A stretch of 64,000 nt of DNA, taken from NCBI GenBank assembly GCA_012931725.1, contig CM022948.1, positions 60,022,549 through 60,086,548 on the forward strand. The letters run 5' to 3'. A program made the position numbers and the translations under genes. Numbering within the stretch: the stretch's first letter is position 1; each line of letters starts with the position of its first letter. The notes under the pieces were generated by a model. It saw nothing but the letters and a program-made list of their open reading frames with translations, did not search any database and was not told where the DNA came from. The DNA comes from Litsea cubeba (taxonomy: Eukaryota > Streptophyta > Magnoliopsida > Laurales > Lauraceae). Shown one piece after another: positions 11,490 through 24,051 of this stretch.

Positions 11490-11993
11490 AAAAGAAATGT
11501 TGATGCACGCCCTTGCCCCCCGGTTACGAAAGGGTCGGAACCAAACGGACTCCCACGTCCGCCGACCTCGGTAGAACCGAGCAGGAGCGCGGTCCATCAG
11601 ACAATATTTAGCTTTTAGGATTTGAGTACAAAGCAGATCAGGATTTGAGAGATACTTCCAACACGTCCAGGCCAACAACGCCTTATTGTTACTATCCGAC
11701 TCTCTAATCCCTTACTTGCCGCATTCAGTTGGCTTACAAATTTCCTTTCAGCTAATTGTGTGGACGTTCTTTTTGTCCTCTCGGTCCCCCCACCAAAATT
11801 TTTGATAAATCCTATCTAACTCCTCAGTGGTTAATTTGGAAAGCCTTAAAACCGACATATTATACATCGGAATAGATGAAGCTACCGACTTAATTAGTGT
11901 ATTTCTCCCGGGATTTGGGTACCAGTTACAATTTGTTCTCAGCACGATTAAACTGGGGCCGTTACAAGCCATGGTAAAATTTGTTGCTTGCAC
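11490..11993 (-). pseudogene. L1-type LINE ORF2 remnant (end of reverse transcriptase)
   Basis: The minus strand reads, in one frame, RNTLIKSVASSIPMYNMSVL, then FWWGDRE, then after two in-frame stops ALLAWTCWKYLSNPDLL and QILKAKY. These are the standard motifs just C-terminal of the reverse-transcriptase core of plant L1 LINEs. The two stops (near 11,748 and 11,710) sit where tryptophan and glycine/leucine codons are expected. The left end abuts the Tat LTR, so the retrotransposon probably inserted into this LINE. The right end fades near 12,000, about 90 bp before a Helitron terminus. Confidence 0.82.
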
Positions 11994-12091
11994 ATTAGGA
12001 GGGCCGCTACGATGTCCGTGACTTCTCCGTGACTTCTTAGCTCATATGGATTGCCAAACTTTATTTAGGGTGTTTCATTTTGTTTATTAGA

Positions 12092-15000
12092 CTAGCAACA
12101 ACGCCCCGTGCTTAGCCCGCGGCAAAAAGTAAGATATTACATTTTGAATTTATGAGATATCAAAATTAATTATAAACATATAAGCATATATTCATGCATA
12201 TATATAAAAACAATCAACACATCTTCAATCACAAATACAAGTGGTCAACATCGGCAATAAACTATTACAAAGATAAAGCTAAAAAAAATCCATTCAACAA
12301 CAACATAAAAATAATAATAACAGCAATAATTACTAAAGAAGATATAGAGAAGCGGATTTTGTTAATATATATAATATTAGTAATAAGAAATGCATTCAAT
12401 CTTTTGTTACCCATTGATAATTTGAAAGCCCAATAAAAAAAAGCCACCCTATTTGGACTTGTTTGTGCAACAAGAGCATTCCAGTTTATGCATATTTTTA
12501 TTTCCTCATAAGAATATAATTTTGTATTTTCGTAGAAAATCAAAGTCCACTCTATTAAGGAAAAATGATTCGTTTTTTTCTTTTATGTAAGGAAAATACA
12601 TCACACCAAATAACATAATATTGTTAACAAAGAAAATCATAAAAATGTGAAATCCTCTCGTTGCACAAATCCATCATTTTTTTTTTCACATAGGCCGATG
12701 GTCATTCCAATCCCTCCACATAAATTTCTTCTCTACCCCTTTGAAGTAGCACCAATACCATTGTAGAACCGATCAAATCATTTTTTAGCTCTAGATTTCT
12801 TTAAAAATGTATAAACATCTTAACTTTAAAAGTCATAAATTATGAGACATTAAAACCATAGGTTAGTGTTATTTGATCTCATTAATAATTGGCCCACCTT
12901 GGATCAATGTATATATCTCTTAATTATGAATCCATGTGGGCCCACGGAAGTGTAATTTATGGTGGGCCAAGCCTAGGGTCATATGTCTATATAATCATAT
13001 CAAAAAAGGATGCCTATATGATTCAACCAAAAACTTCCAACCTCAAAACATTTTTATCACAAGCCCATCCATGAGGTGGTCTACTAGAAGGTCGGGTTTT
13101 ATTTTTGTTCACATGTAACAATCTTTGATTACAATAGAGCTGTATTTGGAAACTAAAAGAAAATAACATTTTTAATGAAAAATCTATCAGTATGAATTGT
13201 AGAAAGGTGGGCCCCAAATATTAAAATAAAAAGATGACAATCTTGAGAGGATGGAAGATAGATGGTGTTGAGAGAGAAAATAACTACAGCAAAATAGAGA
13301 GATTTTAGGGGATATTGATTGAGAGACTTTATGAGATAGAGGATAGGGATAAAGAGATTTTTTTGGAGAAAAAGGCCCGTGCTAAGCCCGGTCCCAAAAA
13401 GAAAAATATTATTAAAATTTAAATTTTTTCTAAAAATATTTTAAGATAGAAAAGAGAAAGGAGAAACAAATAAAATTCTTTAAGAGAAACAAATCTATTG
13501 ATCTATCATCATTGATATTTGATGCATCAAGATTCTACATAAAAAATAAAAAAATTAAAATAAACTTACAAAACCTACAAACCAAATTCAAAATTATAAA
13601 TCTCCACCCATTTTTACTTTTCCTGTGATTTTTAGAAAGAAGAAAAAGAAATAAGCTATAAGCTAGTTGTTGTCATGTCTTTTAAATTACAGAATTATTT
13701 ATAATATTAAAATAAAAAAAATTGAAGATGGGCATAATAATTTAAATATAATATTTTAGATAAATTTTGAGGTGGAGGGAGCTTTTTTATGAGTTTAAAA
13801 AATAATTTATGTAAGACACATGATGGGTGGGCTAAGGTTTCAAGGAAAATAAATCTTTACTCTATTGCCATCTAATTGCGATCACACGGTTAAATCTCAC
13901 CCACCGCACACTACAATCATTGTATTGTGATACGTGTTCCAAATCTTCTTGAATGATATTGACGATTTTATTTTTCAACGGCTGCAATTTGATCATGACG
14001 ATTGATATAATAAAAGGCATAATTTAATCAGAGACCACATGATCAAATCTTGTATACGTGGGACCCAGTAGTTTGGGCATTGTTCTTCCCAGCCACCTCA
14101 CCAGAGGCTTTGTTGATGGCACTGCACAGTCCATGCTCATCTCATTGTTCACGTACATACATGTATATGCCATGTGTGGGACATTAGAGAAGCTGTGTGG
14201 TTTGATTGTAGCGGTGGGCCAAGCATGCCCATGAAATTAGATGGTTAATAATAAAAATAATAAATTATTTACCATATTAATCTTTGTCGAGACATTTATA
14301 ATGGGATACAAGTCCTTCATGATTACTGCTTGATATTATATGGAAATTGAAATATATGGGTCCATAATCTATATACAAAGTCTTGTTCAAGTATCTCGAC
14401 AATTTTAGTGGGGACCATAGGACCCTATAGATACTGGGTAACCAGTCCCACATGTAAAGGAGCTATATTAATCCATGAGTGGGTCCCAGTGTAAAAATAA
14501 GTTAAATGTGCGGGTCCCACTAATTGATTTGCATCCATTAAGAAACCAGACAACGGCCAACATGCTTGCCTCCCTCCATCAGTGGGGCCCACTCTTAGAG
14601 AAAAAAAGAGTTAAGAGAAGGTCATTGGAATTTCATCCAATATTGGAGTCCAATCTTGAAATATATTTAATACAACCGGTGCCCACTATTGGAACCATCC
14701 ATTTGGGGAAAAAAACTGAAAGGAAAGTAAAGTTGCAACAGCTTGGATTTCATTCATCGGTAGGGCCCACAAAACATATTTAGCATGGGACCCATTGATG
14801 ATTGAAGATCTAAGGAAAAGAAAACAAATCGACTGTAAAGATTTGTTAACTGGTGCCCACTACTGGAACCATCCATTTGAGAAAAAAACTGAAAGGAGAG
14901 TAAATGAGCTATATTAATCCATGAGTGGGTCCCACTGCAGAAATAAGTTAAATGTGCGTGGCCCACTAATTGATTTGCATCCATTAAGAAACCAGACAAC

Positions 15001-15508
15001 GGCCGACAGGCTTGCCTCCTTCCATCAGTGGGGCCCACTCTTAGAAAAAAGGGGTTAAGAGAAGGCCATTGGGATTTCATCCTATACTGGAGTCCAATCT
15101 TGAAATATATTTAATACGAACTAGTGCCACTACTGGATCCATCCATTTGGGGATAAAAAAACTGAAAGGAGAGTAAAGGAGCAACAGCTTGGATTTCATT
15201 CATCGGTAGGGCCCACAAAACACATTTAACATGGGACCCATTGATGGTTGAAGATCTAAGGAAAAGAAAATAAATAGAGTGTAAAGATTTGCTTATAATT
15301 TGGATAATGGCAAGAAATATGACTCAAATTCAAACGTTCATAAAAATCTCTTATGAGAGAGGTTTTAGGAGAGAAAGAGTAGCCCAAAGTGAAGTGGCGC
15401 CTTAAAATAATGTGGGATTTTTGTGCATATTTCTTTGAAAGGAGAGACTTTTTAGGGATGAGGTGGCACCCCTCACAGCCCCACCTCCCCCTTTGCTTTA
15501 ATATATAT
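12092..15508 (-). mobile_element. Non-autonomous Helitron A
   Basis: Read on the minus strand, the 3' end is a GC-rich hairpin (12,103-12,123) followed 7 bases later by CTAG (12,095-12,092) and a T, the diagnostic Helitron terminus. The 5' end near 15,508 shares about 70 bp (TATATATTAAAGC then a GGGGGAGGTGGG block) with the 5' end of Helitron B near 29,445. The canonical 5' TC is not clear. No Rep/helicase coding was found, so it is non-autonomous. A third, CTAG-less copy of the same hairpin lies at 13,374-13,394. Confidence 0.68.
14461..15300 (+). repeat. Two-copy tandem duplication, 446-bp period
   Basis: The block starting AGCTATATTAATCCATGAGT at 14,461 recurs at 14,907, and the two copies match with scattered substitutions for nearly their whole length. 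The overlapping frames here are non-coding. It lies inside Helitron A. Confidence 0.88.
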
Positions 15509-17214
15509 CACTAGCAACACAGGCCCGTGCTAAGCCCGGGCCAAAAATAAATATATATTTAATTTGGAACTGTCGTTTGAGATGCTAAAAGAGAAAAAAA
15601 TAAATCTAAATAGACAAATATATCATTTTTCATTTTTAAAATTTTATAAGTCAAATTTGAGTCGATAAATGTTTACTATTTGTTATTATGTAATTTTTAA
15701 GAACTTATATGAATATTATAATGTATGTTTCGTTGGGAAATGTTTTGAATTTCATTTTATATTAATTTTAATATTTTAATGTAATATACCAAAACCTTTT
15801 TTAAGCCTATTTATACATTATTTATATAAAAACAAAGCTAGGCCACTTTTGCTAGAATTAGTATGTTAAACTTTTTATAATGTTAATGGAACCTTAATAC
15901 ATTTCGAAATATATATTGTTAATAGGTAGGTGGTTTGTATTAATAATCTTTCATTATATTGGGTTCCACATAGTCCATACATTTTTAAAACAGACAAAAG
16001 AAAAGAAAAATATGAATATTAAAATCATCTTAAAAAAAAAATGAAATGCTCGTGGCAAAGAGAAAGGCTTGAGATGGATGGCTTTGTAAAATAATCCAAG
16101 GATTTCAGTGATTCATATAAAAATGGATGGAACCAAAATATTTGTCATCTATATTTTCAACGTGACTACTTTGGAATATTTGCTCATTTCATTCTTGAGT
16201 GTGCCTCTTCCAAGCATTCTTGGTTGCTCAGGTAATACTTATTCCTCTGTCATCTCAACTCCGCACCAGTTACCACCTAGAGGGGAATCCTATTGGGGGG
16301 CAATTTCACAGGACAATCAAGCATTTGTTAATGACCAATCAAAAGCATATTTAAATATACATCAAATAGTAACTAAAGTATATGATATTAGCAGAATGCC
16401 ACCATACATGTATGTGTGGCATAGAAATTTAATAGAAGTTTCAGGTGGGATATAGATTTCTTCCTTCTTGGTGTTCTATTGTGAAAGCATTTAGCCACTC
16501 ACCAGAGCCTGAAGCTTATGTTGCTTGTATGGAGCATAGACCTCCTCAGTGTTGGCTTCAAACCCAATAACTTGTTGATTGCAATGTTGTTGACAGCCAT
16601 TGCAATGTTACATAACATATAGAGTACAGTCATGCAAAACAATAGATTTTTTTTTCTATTGTTGTTACAAAAAGAGACACTAAGAAGTTAGTTGTTAACT
16701 TATTATTGAGAGAGAATTTCTCGTGGAGAGGAAGATGAAACCTCCGATGGGTTTTTGGTGATAAGATGATTTGAATATTAGAGTCATCTATATTTGGGAA
16801 GTAGATCAATATATGAAAGTTAAATCATGATACCAAGCCTAAAGATTAGCAAAATTCCCTAAAATTAAGGATTTGCTAAGAACCAATTTTGAATTGGGAT
16901 TCCGATTATGGAGATTAAGGATAGTGGTGTTCATGTGTTAGTGATGCATGTGAGTAAAACTGAAACTTCCAGGGGTGTAGGCTAATGTAAACCTCCCCTT
17001 GACACTTCTCAGAATCCATCCCTTTTCTAATCTCTACAAGAACTTGCAAACATCTGTTAGTCCAATACATGCCAATTACAAGACCCTCTTAAGGGTTGAT
17101 TTCAAACAGATGATAGTCACAGAGCGAATCAAAATTAGCGGTAAGTTGCGCATGAATAATCTCCATGTGCAAAGCTTAAATGATTCATGCACATATTTGT
17201 TTAAAATTGATTAC

Positions 17215-17626
17215 CTGTGTGTCTCTTGGTGGCTTGTCGGAGGACTTCCCTCTAGCATATTTCTTTTCTACATAGACATTCTTTATGAACTCTCGGATTT
17301 TATGAGGATTGCTGCAATAGAGAAAAAACAGAAAGACGGTCAAGCTTGCAAGCATACTAATACCTTGACTTATGAAACAATGCATATCTTACCTGCTAAT
17401 GGGCAACCTTTGCCATTGCATGTCCCAATCCCTCAAAAAGATCTCCCTTGCCCGCTAAAAAAGAGAGAAATTTTACATGAGAACAAGAATTAGCAATTCC
17501 ATAAAAAATAAAGAGAGAAAGGTCAATAATTTGTTACCTGATTACCACCTCTTTGAAGAGCATCAACTTCTTGAACCGTGAACTTAGCCATGGATACAGA
17601 TTTCACCCTGTGAGTAAACTCACGAC
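17215..17626 (-). pseudogene. Captured fragment of an AGD14-like ARF GTPase-activating protein gene
   Basis: Three exons on the minus strand join in phase with GT-AG introns. They are about 17,626-17,538 (REFTHRVKSVSMAKFTVQEV, continuing to DALQRGGNQ), 17,454-17,393 (AREIFLRDWDMQ) and 17,311-17,215 (IREFIKNVYVEKKYA, ending DTQ). These match the C-terminal half of the ArfGAP domain and following region of plant AGD14/AGD15 proteins. The N-terminal zinc-finger Cys4 part is absent and no downstream exons were recognised. The joined exons contain no stop and the intron phases are preserved, so capture may be fairly recent. The orientation matches Helitron B. Confidence 0.75.
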
Positions 17627-18719
17627 CGCAAGGCACAAAGAAAAACTATAAATAAAGGCCAACACTTATGCTTTTGAGAGATGAAATAAAATATACACAA
17701 TCTTTCTGAAGTGATAGGTATCGGAGGCCCTTTCCTCCACGACTAAAGAAGTTTGACATTGTTTCCCTGAAGTGGGCAAGAGGTTGGAGGAAACATCTTC
17801 CACATTAACAGTTCATAATCAGATAAACAGAAGTTATTCACTAAGGTTCATCAATTCAGCATTGGACGCATTTACGCAATTACAAGGTGCATTTTTTTAT
17901 TTTTATTTTCAAAATGGTAACATGGTTCGAAAACGCAGCTTGTGCATTAGCTACCAATTAGTAGCCAGACAAGGTATGAGGCCTCCCTCTTATTTAGATT
18001 TATCAACTCTCATACAATTAAAGGAGCTCTATATTTCCATATGTTTCCTGAAAACTTCAAACTTGAGTTACAAGTGCATCTGCTTTACTCTTTGAAATCA
18101 TCTAGAGTCCCTCTTTTCTCACAGCTAGTTCCATATGGGCTACCTCAAGTACAAATACAATACTTGAACCTTCTACCACTACAACAGATGAGTCTTTTTG
18201 CGACGTTTTTATTTGCAACGCTTTCGAAGAGTTGCTGATATACATTATTGGCAACGCTTTAAAGCGTAGCAACTCAGTTTTGGTATGATGTAATCAGGAC
18301 ATTATCAACGACGCTTGTAAGTATTGCTGATAATTTTTTCGAACTTAATATTTATTAAAAAAAATTTTAAATTTTTTTTAAGTGTAGTAGCTACACTTTT
18401 AGTGTTGCAAGTGGTAACTTTGTTCAGCAACTGGTTTCAAAGCGTCGGAGAAACTCTAATTTTTTCCCCGCCAGTTCGCCAGTTCTAATATTCTGCTCGC
18501 GCCCTCATTTGGGAATTGGAAAATTTTTTCCCCCTATCACCTACCCATTGTTTACATTTGACACCTTCCACCTTCAATCTTCCAGCAGAACCCATTCCAT
18601 CTCCGACCCCTAAAAACCCACCGCCCCAAACCCAATTTTTTTTCACTTTTCTCTTCCCTCTTTCCCCCTTACCCCTCCCGCGCTCTGCACTGTGCCGTCC
18701 CGCCGGAGCCCACCTGTGC

Positions 18720-18935
18720 CGGAGCCGCCACCGGTTCTCTCTCTCTCTCTCTCTCCCTCTCCCTCTCCCTCTCCCTCTCTCTCTATATCTCTCTGTACTG
18801 TGCCCTCCCGCGCGCTCTGCACTTTCCCGCCACACCAGCCACGCCACCGCCAGAGCCCACCTGCGACGGAGCCGCCACCGGTCCTCTCTCTCTCTCCTTG
18901 TCCCTCTCCCTCCCTCTCTCTATTTCTCTCTCTTC
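18720..18935 (+). repeat. CT-rich microsatellite tract upstream of the CesA fragment
   Basis: Runs of CTCTCTCT and CCCTCT, followed at 19,013 by AAACCCTAGCT, resemble a plant 5' untranslated leader. The captured segment may include the CesA promoter/leader. The Arg- or Ser/Pro-rich frames here are low-complexity artefacts. Confidence 0.55.
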
Positions 18936-19201
18936 CCGATTTATATATGTATATACTTACGAAATTTTTTTTCCCATTCTCTTGCTCTTGCTTTTTTTGT
19001 GTATTGAGTGTAGGAAACCCTAGCTCGCAGCAAGATTGTCGATTGTTGCCTCTACACAAACCCTCTTTTTTCAAGCTATGATTTTTTTTCTCTCCTTTTA
19101 TATATGGCTCATTTGGGAGCTGAAGATGGAGAGTGATGACTGATGAGAGTGGAGAGCATTTTTTTTCCTGAAAAAGAGGGATTTTGACATGGGTTTTTGA
19201 G

Positions 19202-20490
19202 ATGGATACAGCAGGTTTGTAGCTGGTTCCCACAACAGAAACAAGTTCATGGTCATCAATATAGATGAATCTGGACGGGTAAGAACTTCTCAAGATCTCT
19301 TTTTTGCGTGTTTTTCTCATGTTCCGATAGATTCAGGAAATACCCATCTCTGCATTTGGTCGATTTTTTTTTTTTATATTCTTGACAGAGTTTATGTTGA
19401 ATTTTTTTTTTAATTTTGTTTGGTTAGAGCATTTGTTTTCGTAACCTAGTTTGTCTTGGAAATGCGTTTCTGGGTCTGATGGTGATGCTCATTTTCGTTG
19501 TTTCTATGTAATGTGTGGGAGCTTTTGTGTTTCCCTTTGGAGCTCTTTTACTAACGCCCATGTATGCAACATGCATTTCTTCTTTTATTTTGAATGCTGG
19601 TTTGTTTAGAATTTTGGTTATGGAATTCTCTCTCTGTGTTGGTGATATTGCTTTCACAGAAAGACTCTCACTTGGAATTGGGATCTTTTGTTTTTCTGTG
19701 ATTGGTTTCTTTCTTTCCTGACCTGGGTTTCGATGGGATCTTGTTTTTAGTGGTGGGTGGTATTCTCAGAGCAAGCCATTGAATTGAGTGGCCATATTTG
19801 CCGGATTTATGGGGATGAAATTGAGATTACAGGGGATGGTTTCATTGCTTGCAATTAATGTGCTTTCCCTGTTTGCAGACATTGTTATGAATATGAGAGA
19901 AGAGAGGGTGATCAGGCATGTCCTAATTGCAAAACCAGATACAAGCACCACAAAGGTCCTTTCTACCAAAACACCAAACCTCTTCTTCTGCATTTCTATT
20001 GTTATATAAACAGAGGCTTTCCATGAATTACCTCTAATGAGATGAGCATTTTGCAGGCAGTCCCAAAGTTGATGGAGATGAGGAAGAGGATGGTGTGGAT
20101 GATGTTGAGAATGAGTTCAATTTCAGTGTTCACAGTGGTAGAGATGCGCAGCATATTGCAGCAGCAGCTTTCTATGGCCAGCTTAATGGAGGGCGTGGAC
20201 CACAAAGTGGTGCTGGAAGGCTGCATCCAGGGTTTCTTCTTGATCCAGAAATCCCTCTCCTGACCTATGGTGAAGAGGTGAATTGACTGATTGATAATTC
20301 TTTGTTTAGAAGTCCCTTTTCATTTCTATCATGTCTTCAATTTGTGTGTTAATGTTTATTTTTACCTATCCAGGGTGATGAGATTTCTTCTGATTGTCAT
20401 GCTCTTAACATTCCACCATTTAAGCATTGTGGGAAAAGGATTCATTCCTTGCCCTGCCTTGATTCATCCATGTCAAGTAAGTTGGGTGAG
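19202..20490 (+). pseudogene. Captured 5' part of a cellulose synthase (CesA) gene, four exons
   Basis: Exon 1 (19,202-19,278) encodes Met-Asp-Thr-Ala-Gly then VAGSHNRNKF, broken by an apparent 1-bp deletion. Exon 2 (about 19,770-19,955) is the N-terminal RING-like zinc finger (YEYERREGDQACPNCKTRY), with one metal-binding Cys changed to Tyr (CRIYGDE) and Glu changed to a stop in the ACNECAF motif. Exon 3 (20,057-20,277) reads PKVDGDEEEDGVDD through LLTYGEE, and exon 4 (20,374 to about 20,490) reads GDEISSDCHALNIPPF. Introns have GT-AG borders in the right phases. CesA enzymes make cellulose at the plasma membrane. This copy lacks the membrane segments and the whole glycosyltransferase domain and cannot be functional. 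Confidence 0.88.
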
Positions 20491-21294
20491 CCAAATGGCT
20501 TTATTTTGAAACTTTACTTGTTTTATGATTGTTTGGAAATTTATTGATGATGTTATAGGTAGGATCAGTCTTCTATTCTTGCTTGGGTGTGGCTTGATAT
20601 TCCAGATTCAACCCATATGTATTTGAGAACCTGGAAAAAGAAATAGAAATTGGGTTCCAGTAGTGTGTTTAAAGATGAGAGAATTGGGTTATGTTTGTCC
20701 AATCCATTTATACAGAGACGTATAACAGTGGTCTGTATATTTGAATTAATTCAGTTTATTTTAAAGTAAATGATATTTTATGCTCCTTTCTTTGTGGGTT
20801 CTCTTATGGATTCTTTTGTTCCTTTTGGTGGTGGTGACTGTTTTGCTTGGTTAAAGGAATTGTCTGGCAGGCAGTGAAGAGTGAGGAAAAGAGAAAAATG
20901 AAGCTTCTTGGCATATCCATCTTCCTCTAAATGATGAAAGGGGATGGTTTGGAAAGAGATCTTCCTCTCAAGCATGTGGGGCCCCGAATGATCCTTTTTT
21001 TTTATTTTAGAACACAACCCACATGTGGGATTTTGACATAATCTAACTTCCACTCCTAGGTGCCATTCTCCACTCACCATTTTAATTTCTGGGTCTACTC
21101 TTCTATGGAGTTATGTTTTACCTTGTTATCATGTGGATGATTTGGATGCTTCATTGATGTTTGTGTGGTGTGGTTGTAAGAGGCTCCTGCCAGGGTGGGA
21201 AATTGGCTTTTATGAATGGTAATGTGAATTTGGTGAACAGCAAGTATGGGGTTGGGGCCTGGGGGTGTCACATTCTGTTCCAGTCACTGGTCAG

Positions 21295-21318
21295 ACAAGT
21301 GAGGATGAAGGAATTTAA
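21295..21318 (+). repeat. 24-bp copy of GBSSI exon sequence ahead of the GBSSI fragment
   Basis: The 24 bases ACAAGTGAGGATGAAGGAAT plus TTAA occur here and again at 22,214-22,237 within the GBSSI exon. It marks a small duplication, possibly filler made when the cargo was assembled. Confidence 0.75.
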
Positions 21319-21992
21319 GAGTTGCCATGGATTTTTTTTGCTATGCAATGAGTTTGATAGAACTCGGTGTATGTATGAACTCTGGATGCACCCATGTTTT
21401 TTCGTGGAAGATTGTTGATAAGAGAAATTAATGTTAATTTGGAGCTGTTTTAATGAAAAAGGTAGGTTTTTTCCCCTTTTTAAGGTTTTTTTTTTCTTTT
21501 TCTTTACAATTTGTTTGTTGGTTGGATGAGTGCTGTAATTGATTTTAAAATAATCTCTGGTTATAAAATTGCAATGATGTAGATGATGATACCTCACCAG
21601 ATTAAGCTTTTAGCAGAGCTGTCCATGAATAAGAAAGTTCATGCCTCCCTATTGCTGGTGGAAATTGTCATTTTCACTTCCATTTCCAATCTGTCCCAAC
21701 AACCAATTCCCTATTGCCATGTGGCATACTTCCACCTCTACGAATAGCCGCTAATGGCGCTTCTACCTTCCTTCACCGAACAAAGCTCGCTCTTTCTCTA
21801 TACATCTCTTTCCAATATATGTAAGTTTATTTATGGAAGTGGATTCTCACTCTATTCCAAACTCAATAAATTAGAAGTTCTATTTTCATTTGTTCAAGTA
21901 TTAGTGAAGGAAGTAATATCAGCTAAAGTTGTTCTATTCCTATATGTAACTCTACTGAAATTAGTTTATTATCTGCTTCACTTTTATTACAG

Positions 21993-23970
21993 AACAAACA
22001 AGTTTCAATGGCAAGTGCATCACATTTGATGTTGGGAGTTGCTGAAATTCGATGTGGTCGGACATCTAATTCAGCAACAAATTCATTTACTACTGATGAA
22101 GTCTGCAAAAGAATTCCTGTTTGGGGGCACCAAACATTGTCTTATCATGGGTTAACATCTTTAAATAAATTGGATATGCTGAACATGCAAAGCACCACCA
22201 AAACAATTTATAAACAAGTGAGGATGAAGGAATTTAAACAAGAGAATGGGAGGCAATGGGGAGTGATCATATGTGGGAAAGGGATGAGGATAGTCTTTGT
22301 GGGATCAGAGGTAGCTCCATGGAGCAAAACAGGGGGACTTGGTGATGTTCTTGGAGGACTCCCACCAGCAATGGCGGTAATCAGAGACTTTTTGTTTGGT
22401 GTTTGTAAATTACCATCTTTTTAAACTTAATATGAATCTGGGCAGTTTCAAGAATTTTGAATAACTGTCCCCATAGCTATTTATCGATTATTATCTGTTG
22501 CTAATCATGTTTTACTAAGTTTTGTGGGGCTGATCCCGCAATAGGCCAACGGTCACCGAGTAATGACAATCTCTCCTCGCTACGATCAGTACAAAGATGC
22601 ATGGGATACAAGTGTTTCGGTTGAGGTACCTCATTGATATATATTTCTTTCCTGGTAAGATGGTTTCATCTTCCTGTCAGGAGAACAGGATATGTCTGCA
22701 ATCTGTTGTTCATAATTATCAATTGTGGGCAGATACCAGTTGGGGACAGAACTGAAACAGTGCGCTTCTTCCACTACAATAAAAGGGGAGTCGATCGTAT
22801 TTTTGTTGATCATCCATTGTTCCTTGCAAAGGTAGGTCTGCAGTGAAAAGCATTATTTCTTTCTTTGTAGGACAATCTTTACTTCATCCTCTGCTTAAAT
22901 GAGGTTGTCAAAGTTAAGTAGAGCTCAATTTCTTTTCTCTTAATACATGAAACTTCAGATTTGGGGAAAGACTGGAGGCAAAATATATGGTCCTATGGCT
23001 GGAGAGGATTATGAAGACAACCAACTCAGGTTCAGCTTGTTGTGCTGGGTGAGATTTTTTATTCATCTTACTTGTATGCTCCTTCTGTCCCATTTCCACC
23101 AGCAACAGAGAAGAATTCTCTTGAGGGCAGCCCGATTAAATGCTGAACTGCTATATATTACTATTAATAATGAAATAAAGATGTGTTGCTTGGCTCATTT
23201 CAGACCAATATTCCAAAGTTACATGTGCTAGGAAGCAATTGATTCAGGTCATATTTCTTTTGACATAAGCTACACATGAAATTTTCCTACGAAACATTAT
23301 CCCCTTCTTTAAATCCCCGAATCCTAATGTTACAATAGACTGTTTGTAATCCTTTCTTGCAAAGTATTTTTCAAATTCCATTTCACCACTAACCACTAAC
23401 TGTTGGTTTGGCCAAGACAGCTGGTTGCACTGATTGTATGCTGCTGATTCTATTTGAGATTGTAACTTGTGAACACGTCTTTCAGGCAGCTCTAGAAGCA
23501 CCAAGGCTTCTAAATCTAAACAACAGTAAATATTTCTCTGGACCATATGGTATGGACCTCCTTTTCTGATTCTTCTCTTTATCATAATCACCTTTATGAT
23601 GAAATTGTTTCATGGCTGCGTGGGCAATGCTTGTGCTATTTACTCAAATGCAGAGAGTGTGTTATGGATTCCATAATAGAACTCTTAGGTCAGAGAGACA
23701 TGGCTTCATGGTTAATCTTGTTATATTTTTATTGAAAACCTTTCTATAAGGCGTTTAAGTATAATTTCTATAGTCTAAATTAGTTTTAAACAAAAAATCC
23801 TCTGACATGGATGCTGTACTATGCATGCTGCATCAGAATTCCAAATTCCTTCAAATGAATTGAATGATTAAAGGGAATCATATCTTGTGTTTACTGCTGG
23901 CAGGGGAAGATGTTGTCTTTGTTGCCAATGATTGGCACTCTGCTCTGGTCTCTTGCTACCTAAAAAGGAG
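21993..23970 (+). pseudogene. Captured 5' part of a granule-bound starch synthase I gene (six exons)
   Basis: Exon a (21,993-22,376) follows a TTACAG acceptor. Its ATG at 22,008 opens a transit-peptide-like Ser/Thr-rich leader and then WSKTGGLGDVLGGLPPAMA, the ADP-glucose-binding KTGGL motif of GT5 starch synthases. Further exons are 22,545-22,625 (ANGHRV-like, ISPRYDQYKDAWDTSVSVE), 22,733-22,831 (PVGDRTETVRFF), 22,959 to about 23,048 (GKTGGKIYGPMAGEDYEDNQ), 23,486-23,549 (AALEAPRLLNLNNS) and 23,904-23,970 (DVVFVANDWH). Exon/intron order matches plant GBSSI (waxy) genes. GBSSI makes amylose in plastids; this copy breaks off before most of the catalytic domain. No stop was seen in the exons up to 23,970. 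Confidence 0.9.
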
Positions 23971-23998
23971 GTAAATATCTTGACAGATAAGTATCTTC

Positions 23999-24051
23999 AT
24001 ATCAAATATGATGCTACCACAGTGAGAAATCTTTATATTTGTTTTTACATC
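23999..24051 (+). repeat. 53-bp direct repeat, left copy
   Basis: Identical to 27,263-27,315. The pair brackets 3.2 kb of mostly unrecognised sequence between the last early GBSSI exon and an isolated later GBSSI exon. Confidence 0.92.

Noticed and set aside
18485..19320. Arg/Glu-rich and Ser/Pro-rich open frames
   Set aside because: They translate CT/GA microsatellite sequence upstream of the captured CesA exon.
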